A stretch of DNA of 10,579 nt from an uncultured Oscillospiraceae bacterium (GTDB lineage Bacteria > Bacillota > Clostridia > Oscillospirales > Oscillospiraceae), in assembly GCA_944385195.1 (NCBI GenBank), contig CALWWH010000088.1, positions 1-10,579 of the forward strand. The letters run 5' to 3'. Numbering within the stretch: position 1 is the first letter of the stretch; each line of letters opens with the position of its first letter. The notes beneath the pieces are model-generated. The model saw nothing but the letters and a program-made list of their open reading frames with translations. It had not been told where the DNA came from and did not search any database. The translations under genes were made by a program, and so were the position numbers. This document shows positions 5,490 through 10,579 of the stretch, piece after piece.

Positions 5490-7151
5490 TCATCCACCAC
5501 TGCGGCCAATCATTTCCTCGGCGCTGCGGCGGGTGGTCTCGGTGATCTCGGCGCCGCCAATGATGCGGGCCAGCTCTTCGGCGCGGTCTGCAAAGCTTAG
5601 CCGTTGGACCTTCGTGAAGGTACGGCCGTCGGCCTCGTGCTTGCTGACCAGATAGTGGTTATCGGCCCGGGCCGCCAGCTGGGGCAGGTGGGTCACGCAG
5701 AGCACCTGCTTGCTCTGGGCCAGGTCAGCGAGCTTGTCTGCAACTTTTTGCGCCGCGCGGCCGCTGATACCGGCGTCGACCTCGTCAAAAATCAGCGTGG
5801 GCACGGCGTCGTTCTCCGCCAGGACGTTTTTCATTGCCAGCATGATGCGGGCACGCTCGCCGCCGGAGGCAACCTTGCTCAAAGGCTTCAGCGCCTCGCC
5901 AATGTTGGCGCTCATGAGAAAGCAAACCATATCCGCACCGTTGGGGTTTGGCTCCACAAGGGTAAATTTACACTCAAACTGCGCCCGGGGCATATCCAGC
6001 TGGGTCAGCTCCGAGGTGATACGCGCTTGCAGCGATTGGGCCGCCGCTATGCGGGACGCATGCAGCGCTTTGGCCGCCTTTTGCACCGCCTCCAGCTGCT
6101 GGTTTTGCTTCTGCTCCAGGGCGGCGACCCGCTCCTCGGCAAAGACCATATTGTCCAGCTCCGTCTGGGCCCTTTGGTAGTAGTCCAGGACCTGCTCAAC
6201 GCTGCCGCCGTATTTTTTCTTCAGCCGGTAGATGGTGTCCAGCCGGGATTCCACCGCTTCTAGCTCCCCGGGAGAGAATTCAAACTCCTCCCGCAGGTCC
6301 CGCAGCTCCTCAGCTGCGTCCTGCAGGTCATACATCAGGGCGTTGAGCCGCTGGCTGATGGCGCCCAGCTGCTCAGAGTAGTCCTGCACCCGCGACAGGC
6401 TGCGTACCGCCTCCGTCACCAAAGACACCGCCCCGTCGCTGTCCTCGTCGCCAAGGAGCGCCCCGACCGAGGACTGGACGCCGGACAGGAGCTTCTCCGC
6501 GTTTTCAAGGATGGTGCGGCGCGCCGTGAGCGCTTCCTCCTCCCCGGGCTGCAAGCGCGCCGCGTGGATCTCATCCACCTGGTGCTGCAGCATCTCGGTG
6601 CGGCGGAGCTTCTCGCCCTCATCCATTTGCAGGGCGCTGAGTTCTTTTCGAATGCTTTGCAGGGTCTCGTATTCGCGGCTGTACGCCTGGCGCACAGGCT
6701 CATTGCGGGCATAGCTGTCCAGCAAGGACAGATGCGTCACCTCGTCAAAGAGCTGCTGGGAGTCGTGCTGACCGTGGATGTTGATCAGCCTTAGGCCCAG
6801 CTGCCGCAGGATGGTCACCGTCACAGGCCGGCCGTTGACCTTGCAGACATTCTTGCCGTCAGAAAGTACCTGGCGGGAAATCATCAGCTCCTCAGGGTCA
6901 TAGGGCACGCCTGTTTCGGCAAACCAGGGCAGCTCCGGCACTCCGGTGAATACCGCCGTAACCAAGGCCGCCTCGCAGCCGGTGCGGATCATATCGCGGT
7001 AGGCGCGCTCGCCCACGATGGCGCTGATGGCGTCGATGACAATGGACTTGCCCGCACCTGTCTCGCCGGTCAGGACGTTAAAGCCCGCGCCCAGCTGCAG
7101 ATCCGCCTGCTCGATGACGGCAATATTCTCGATATGGAGCAGCGAAAGCAT
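5490..7151 (-). CDS. recN: DNA repair protein RecN
   Basis: 553 residues, full length for the family. RecN is an SMC-like ATPase that acts early in double-strand break repair by binding and tethering DNA ends. Visible features are: an N-terminal ATPase lobe with Walker A GETGAGKS (29-36); a Q-loop region RLINIHGQHDSQ (121-132); a long charged, coiled-coil-prone middle (about 155-390); and a C-terminal lobe with the ABC signature VASGGERARIMLAMK (428-441) and Walker B LIFDEVDAGISG (453-464), followed by CVTHLPQLAA with the H-loop histidine. The start at 7151 follows a G-rich ribosome binding site (GGGGGAGAGGG) in the 23-nt gap after argR, matching the conserved argR-recN order. No LexA-type site was noticed in front of it, so control is probably at operon level. 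Confidence 0.97.
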   Translation of the reverse strand: MLSLLHIENIAVIEQADLQLGAGFNVLTGETGAGKSIVIDAISAIVGERAYRDMIRTGCEAALVTAVFTGVPELPWFAETGVPYDPEELMISRQVLSDGKNVCKVNGRPVTVTILRQLGLRLINIHGQHDSQQLFDEVTHLSLLDSYARNEPVRQAYSREYETLQSIRKELSALQMDEGEKLRRTEMLQHQVDEIHAARLQPGEEEALTARRTILENAEKLLSGVQSSVGALLGDEDSDGAVSLVTEAVRSLSRVQDYSEQLGAISQRLNALMYDLQDAAEELRDLREEFEFSPGELEAVESRLDTIYRLKKKYGGSVEQVLDYYQRAQTELDNMVFAEERVAALEQKQNQQLEAVQKAAKALHASRIAAAQSLQARITSELTQLDMPRAQFECKFTLVEPNPNGADMVCFLMSANIGEALKPLSKVASGGERARIMLAMKNVLAENDAVPTLIFDEVDAGISGRAAQKVADKLADLAQSKQVLCVTHLPQLAARADNHYLVSKHEADGRTFTKVQRLSFADRAEELARIIGGAEITETTRRSAEEMIGRSGG

Positions 7152-7174
7152 GGCCCTCTCCCCCGTTCTAGGTG

Positions 7175-7627
7175 TTAATCCAGCATCTTTTTGATCTCCG
7201 CGCAGAGACTGCTGGCCGAAGCCGTATCGCGCATGATCAGCAGCGTCGTGTCGTCGCCCGCCAGCGTGCCCAGCAGGTAGGGCAGCTCCATGCCGTCAAT
7301 GGCTGAGCCCGCCCCATGCGCCAGCCCCGGCAGGGTCTTAATGACCACCAGGTTCTGGGCTGAGTCCACGCTGGTGACGCACTCGCGGAAAATCTTGTGC
7401 AGCCGCCCGGAGAAGGTACTGGCCGTCTCCTGCATACTGGAGGCGTAACGATGTTTCCCATTGGCGCTCAGTTCCTTATACACGCGCAGTTCTTTCATAT
7501 CACGGGAGATCGTTGCCTGGGTGGTACTGAAGCCCTCGTTGGCCAGCGCCTTTTGCAGCTGCTCCTGGGTCTCGATCTCCTGGTTGGTGATAATCTCGAG
7601 CAGCTTGGCCTGACGTTTGGTTTTCAT
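7175..7627 (-). CDS. argR: Arginine repressor ArgR/AhrC
   Basis: 150 residues, the standard length. It is a hexameric transcription factor that binds operators (ARG boxes) when arginine is present, repressing biosynthesis and, in Bacillus-type relatives, activating catabolism. The N-terminal winged helix-turn-helix (about 1-70) contains the DNA-contacting stretch TTQATISRDMKELRV (35-49) with the Ser41-Arg42 pair. The C-terminal oligomerisation and arginine-binding domain contains LAGDDTTLLIM (122-132) with the Asp125-Asp126 pair. Its ATG overlaps the nadK stop as ATGA, with AGGTG a few bases upstream inside nadK. I saw no ARG-box palindrome close to the gene, so self-regulation, if any, would act at the operon promoter outside the window. 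Confidence 0.97.
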   Translation of the reverse strand: MKTKRQAKLLEIITNQEIETQEQLQKALANEGFSTTQATISRDMKELRVYKELSANGKHRYASSMQETASTFSGRLHKIFRECVTSVDSAQNLVVIKTLPGLAHGAGSAIDGMELPYLLGTLAGDDTTLLIMRDTASASSLCAEIKKMLD

Positions 7628-8499
7628 CGGAACACCTGCCTGTTCTTGAATTTATTGTTGAGCACCCGGTAGAAATTGGTATCCTTGAGCCGGATGAGCT
7701 GGGTGACCTCCGCCGCGCGGCTGATCTCCACCCGGTCGTAGGCGCTCAGGCGATACGCCCGGCCTCCGTCGGCAGAGAGATAGGCGCTTTTCTTGCCAAT
7801 GGGCCCCACCTGCGCGGTGACCCGGCGGTCGCCGGAGAGGACAAAGCTCTTCGCCTCCAACGCATGGGCGCAGATCGGCGTGATAATCAAATTGTCTGCC
7901 GAGGGCTCGACAATGGGTCCGCCCGCCGACATGGAGTAGGCCGTGGAGCCGGTAGGCGTACTGACAATGACGCCGTCGCCGGAGATGCTCGTCATCGCCA
8001 CGCCGTCGCAGAAAACCGCCACGGAGATGACCCGCGCCACCGCGCCCTTGGTCACCACTGCGTCGTTGAGCGACAGCTCACGGAATACCTCGCGGCCTGC
8101 ACGATAGACCCTCACGTCGAGCATCATGCGCTCCTCAATCCGGAACTCGTCCGTCCTCAGGCGGCTGAGCAGCTCCATCTCGCCGCTCTCCAGCTCTGCC
8201 ATAAAGCCCACATTGCCGACATTGATGCCCAAAATGGGCACGTGATAATGGGTAGCCTCCCGGGCGCAGTGTAAAATCGTCCCATCTCCGCCGAAGCAGA
8301 GCAATGCATCCGCGTCGGGCAGCGCACTGCGCAGGTCGATGAAGTTGAACTCCTGCGGCATCTCCGGGATCTGCTCTCCCTCAAAGGGCAGGGCAAAGAC
8401 CGTCTCGATTCCCTCCCTCTGGAGGACCTCCCGGGCGTTGCGCAGAACGCGGAAGCCCTTGTCCCGATATGGATTTGGACACAGTACAACGCGCTTCAT
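7624..8499 (-). CDS. nadK: NAD kinase
   Basis: 291 residues, normal length. It phosphorylates NAD+ at the 2' hydroxyl of the adenosine ribose to make NADP+, using ATP or polyphosphate, in the cytoplasm. Family motifs are GGDGT (70-74), with Asp72 as the conserved catalytic/metal residue; GINVGNVGFMAEL (91-103); the NE/D-type motif LNDAVVTKG (144-152); and TPTGSTAYSMSAGGPI (181-196) of the NAD-binding domain. The start is supported by GGGAGGT shortly upstream within tlyA, and the ATG overlaps the tlyA stop by 4 nt. The 3' end overlaps argR by 4 nt, so translation is probably coupled on both sides. Confidence 0.97.
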   Translation of the reverse strand: MKRVVLCPNPYRDKGFRVLRNAREVLQREGIETVFALPFEGEQIPEMPQEFNFIDLRSALPDADALLCFGGDGTILHCAREATHYHVPILGINVGNVGFMAELESGEMELLSRLRTDEFRIEERMMLDVRVYRAGREVFRELSLNDAVVTKGAVARVISVAVFCDGVAMTSISGDGVIVSTPTGSTAYSMSAGGPIVEPSADNLIITPICAHALEAKSFVLSGDRRVTAQVGPIGKKSAYLSADGGRAYRLSAYDRVEISRAAEVTQLIRLKDTNFYRVLNNKFKNRQVFR

Positions 8500-9299
8500 C
8501 CCGGACCTCCCAACGTTTCATGCGCCTGCGCCACCAGGGCAGGCACATCCCTCGGCGCGCTCTGGGCGCCCTTGCGCAGGTGCATCAAAAACTCGATATT
8601 CCCCTCTGGCCCCTTCACCGGAGAGAACGTGACGTTGAGCACCCCGAAGCCCAGGCTCTCGGCCATGGCGCAGGTGTTGCTGACCACATCGATATGCGTC
8701 TGAGCCTCTCGGACAACGCCCCTTTTGCCCACCTTGTCCTTGCCCGCCTCAAACTGGGGCTTAATCAGGCACAGGGCCTGGCCCTCCGGCTTGAGCAGCC
8801 GGGCAATGACAGGCAAAACCAGACGCAGCGAGATAAAGCTCACATCCACCACCGACAGATCCAGCAGTTCGCCCAGATCCTCAGGGGTAACATAGCGGAT
8901 ATTGGTCCGCTCCATGGTCACAACGCGGGGATCGCTGCGGATCTTCCAGGCCAGCTGGCCATAGCCCACATCGATGGCGAAAACCTTCGCTGCACCCTTT
9001 TGCAGCAGGCAGTCCGTAAAGCCGCCGGTAGAGGCCCCGGAGTCGCTGCAAACATAACCCGCGGGGTTGACGCCGAAGTCATGCAGCGCCTTCTCCAGCT
9101 TCAGGCCGCCGCGGCTGACGTAGGGGCAGACCTCTCCGCGGATCTCGAGGGACACCGCCGGGTCAAAGGCCGTGCCGGGCTTGTCGGCTCGCTGTCCGTT
9201 GACGAACACTTGCCCGCTCATGATGATGGCCCGGGCCTTTTCACGGCTTTGTGCCAAATTTTTCTCTGTCATCAGCACATCAAGCCTGACCTTTGCCAT
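8496..9299 (-). CDS. tlyA: TlyA-family rRNA (cytidine-2'-O)-methyltransferase
   Basis: 267 residues, standard length. Members use S-adenosylmethionine to 2'-O-methylate cytidines in 16S and/or 23S rRNA; older annotations call them hemolysin A. The N-terminal S4 RNA-binding domain covers about 1-60 (VRLDVLMTEKNLAQSREKAR), followed by the linker YVSRGGLKLEKAL (60-72). The FtsJ-type methyltransferase domain has the SAM-binding loop DSGASTGGFTDCLL (86-99), FAIDVGYGQL (107-116), VVDVSFISL (150-158) and LIKPQFEAG (178-186), which supply candidate catalytic Lys and Asp residues. AAGGAGGTG, 7 nt before the ATG, lies inside the 3' end of dxs, and the two genes overlap by 20 bp. Which rRNA positions it modifies cannot be told from sequence alone. 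Confidence 0.95.
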   Translation of the reverse strand: MAKVRLDVLMTEKNLAQSREKARAIIMSGQVFVNGQRADKPGTAFDPAVSLEIRGEVCPYVSRGGLKLEKALHDFGVNPAGYVCSDSGASTGGFTDCLLQKGAAKVFAIDVGYGQLAWKIRSDPRVVTMERTNIRYVTPEDLGELLDLSVVDVSFISLRLVLPVIARLLKPEGQALCLIKPQFEAGKDKVGKRGVVREAQTHIDVVSNTCAMAESLGFGVLNVTFSPVKGPEGNIEFLMHLRKGAQSAPRDVPALVAQAHETLGGPG

Positions 9300-10579
9300 T
9301 GCCCAGCACCTCCTTTACCCGTCGTACCAGTCCATCGGCATCCATGCCAAGGGAGCGGTTCAGTTCTGAAATTGCTCCATGGGTGACAAATTTCGCCCCA
9401 TGATTACAGCAAATGATTCTCTTTCCGCTGCCTGAAAAATGAGCGGCAACGGCCTCACCGACGCAACCGACGGCGACGCAGTCCTCCACAACCATCAGAT
9501 CGCCCTCAACGGCATCCAATGCCGGCCAGTCCATAGGCGCAATCTGCCGCAGGCGCAAAAAATTGACCGCATAGCCCTCGCCTTGCAGCCGCTGCACCGC
9601 GGCCTGCGCCGGGCCGGTCATGGCGCTGTAGGTCACCAGCGTCAGCTGCGGATACTCCGGCTCCGGTATCTCCGCCAGCTCGACTTCGCTGCCCCGGGGG
9701 TAGCGGATGGCCACCGGACCGGTCAACTCATAGGCCGCGTAGTGCATCATGACCCGCAGCTCTTCAAAGCGCACCGGACAGAGCACCGTCATGCCGGGTA
9801 CCTGCCGCAAAAACCCCACGTCGAAGGTCCCGTGATGGGTCTGCCCGTCATCGCCGACCAGGCCCGCACGATCTACGCAGAAAATCACGTGCTGCCCGCT
9901 GATGGCCACATCGTGTAGGAGCATATCATAGGCCCGCTGCAAAAAGGTAGAATAGATTGCCGCAAAGGGCAGCATGCCCTGGGCCGCCAGGCCCGCAGAC
10001 ATGGCCACCGCGTGTTCCTCCGCGATTCCCACGTCGAAAAATCGCTTGGGAAAGAGCCGGGAGAAATCATTCAGGCCCGTGCCGTACTGCATGGCGGCAG
10101 TAACCGCACAGATGCGCGGGTCACTCTCCGCCATCTGGCACAGGAAGTGGCCAAAGGCCTCGGAGAAGCCCTTGTGTTTTGCCCCGGACTCTCCGGTAGC
10201 GGTGTCAAACTTGCCCACACCGTGATAGCTCCAAGGCTTGCGCTCAGCAGGTTCGTACCCCTTGCCCTTGACCGTTAGCACATGCAGCAGCACCGGACCG
10301 TCTTGCTCCCGTGCAACCTGCAAAAGGTAGGTCAAGCGGTCTACATCGTGCCCATCCACTGGCCCGAGATAGCTAAAGCCCATCTCCTCGAAGAAGTTTG
10401 CACCCAGCAGCGCATTTTTCATCCACTGCTTGAGCTTATGGGTTGCCTGATACAGTCTTTGGCCACCGGGAGCCGTATTGGTAAATCTCTGGTACGCTTT
10501 TTTAAAGCGATAATACCCCGGCCGCATCCGCATCCGCTGCAAGTGGCGGGCTACCGCGCCGACATTGCCGGCGATGGAC
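9280..10579 (-). CDS. dxs: 1-deoxy-D-xylulose-5-phosphate synthase, C-terminal part
   Basis: The last 432 codons are visible; about 190 N-terminal residues, with the first thiamine-diphosphate motif, lie beyond the right edge. The enzyme condenses pyruvate and glyceraldehyde-3-phosphate to DXP, the first step of the methylerythritol phosphate route to isoprenoids and a precursor for thiamine and vitamin B6. From the edge inward: SIAGNVGAVARHL; GFSYLGPVDGHD; HVLTVKGKGYEPAE; the pyrimidine-binding domain with FFDVGIAEEHAV, whose Glu is the cofactor-activating residue; DRAGLVGDDGQTHHG; and a transketolase C-terminal domain. Reading continues in frame to the window end, so the apparent internal starts are not the true start. 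It is the first visible gene of the operon and overlaps tlyA by 20 bp; xseA, xseB and ispA are commonly found upstream in relatives. Confidence 0.97.
   Translation of the reverse strand, partial: SIAGNVGAVARHLQRMRMRPGYYRFKKAYQRFTNTAPGGQRLYQATHKLKQWMKNALLGANFFEEMGFSYLGPVDGHDVDRLTYLLQVAREQDGPVLLHVLTVKGKGYEPAERKPWSYHGVGKFDTATGESGAKHKGFSEAFGHFLCQMAESDPRICAVTAAMQYGTGLNDFSRLFPKRFFDVGIAEEHAVAMSAGLAAQGMLPFAAIYSTFLQRAYDMLLHDVAISGQHVIFCVDRAGLVGDDGQTHHGTFDVGFLRQVPGMTVLCPVRFEELRVMMHYAAYELTGPVAIRYPRGSEVELAEIPEPEYPQLTLVTYSAMTGPAQAAVQRLQGEGYAVNFLRLRQIAPMDWPALDAVEGDLMVVEDCVAVGCVGEAVAAHFSGSGKRIICCNHGAKFVTHGAISELNRSLGMDADGLVRRVKEVLGNGKGQA

Noticed and set aside
7600..7660. ARG box near argR
   Set aside because: No convincing AT-rich 18-bp palindrome of the ArgR type was seen; the DNA here is coding sequence of nadK.
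8469..9386. 305-codon open frame on the plus strand opposite tlyA
   Set aside because: Antisense shadow of tlyA rich in Gln, His and Arg; spans gene junctions of the operon.
1..10579. CRISPR arrays, tRNA/rRNA genes, insertion sequences, phage or defence genes
   Set aside because: No regularly spaced repeats, no tRNA cloverleaf candidates in the gaps, no transposase or integrase motifs and no terminal inverted repeats with target duplications were seen.

Overview
The window reads as a chromosomal segment from a GC-rich member of the Firmicutes, class Clostridia, probably an Oscillospiraceae-type gut anaerobe. This rests on three things: the gene order dxs-tlyA-nadK-argR-recN, which is a Firmicutes arrangement; strong purine-rich Shine-Dalgarno sequences; and a TyrRS with KMGKT plus an S4 tail. 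The genus is inference.

Left part (1-1800). A divergent 459-bp intergenic region separates a glycoside hydrolase family 2 gene (minus strand, running off the left edge) from a CE1-like esterase gene (plus strand). Each side has a readable sigma-A-type promoter. The GH2 side has a near-consensus promoter and a GC-rich hairpin in its leader. The esterase side has an extended -10 promoter, two minimal ORFs with ribosome binding sites, and a 20-bp perfect hairpin with a T-tract overlapping the end of the second mini-ORF, so it looks like an attenuator. A second, weaker promoter may lie after that terminator. This is the most interesting part of the window.

Middle part (1800-4150). A monocistronic pyridoxine/pyridoxal kinase gene (plus) converges on an AGCS-family sodium/alanine-or-glycine symporter gene (minus). 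Their 3' coding ends overlap by 37 bp and there is no obvious terminator between them.

Right part (4107-10579, all minus strand). A tightly packed housekeeping operon is read right to left: dxs (5' end outside the window), tlyA, nadK, argR, recN and then tyrS, closed by a hairpin terminator. dxs/tlyA overlap by 20 bp, while tlyA/nadK and nadK/argR overlap by 4 bp (ATGA). recN follows argR after 23 bp. The products cover isoprenoid precursor synthesis, rRNA 2'-O-methylation, NADP synthesis, arginine-dependent repression, double-strand break repair and tyrosyl-tRNA charging. Between recN and tyrS two overlapping small ORFs fill the gap and the second runs over the tyrS start, suggesting translational coupling; no T-box is present there.

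I saw no tRNA or rRNA gene, CRISPR array, insertion sequence or phage gene. Nothing here is clearly a new multi-gene system; the candidates worth testing are the esterase leader and the recN-tyrS small-ORF relay.
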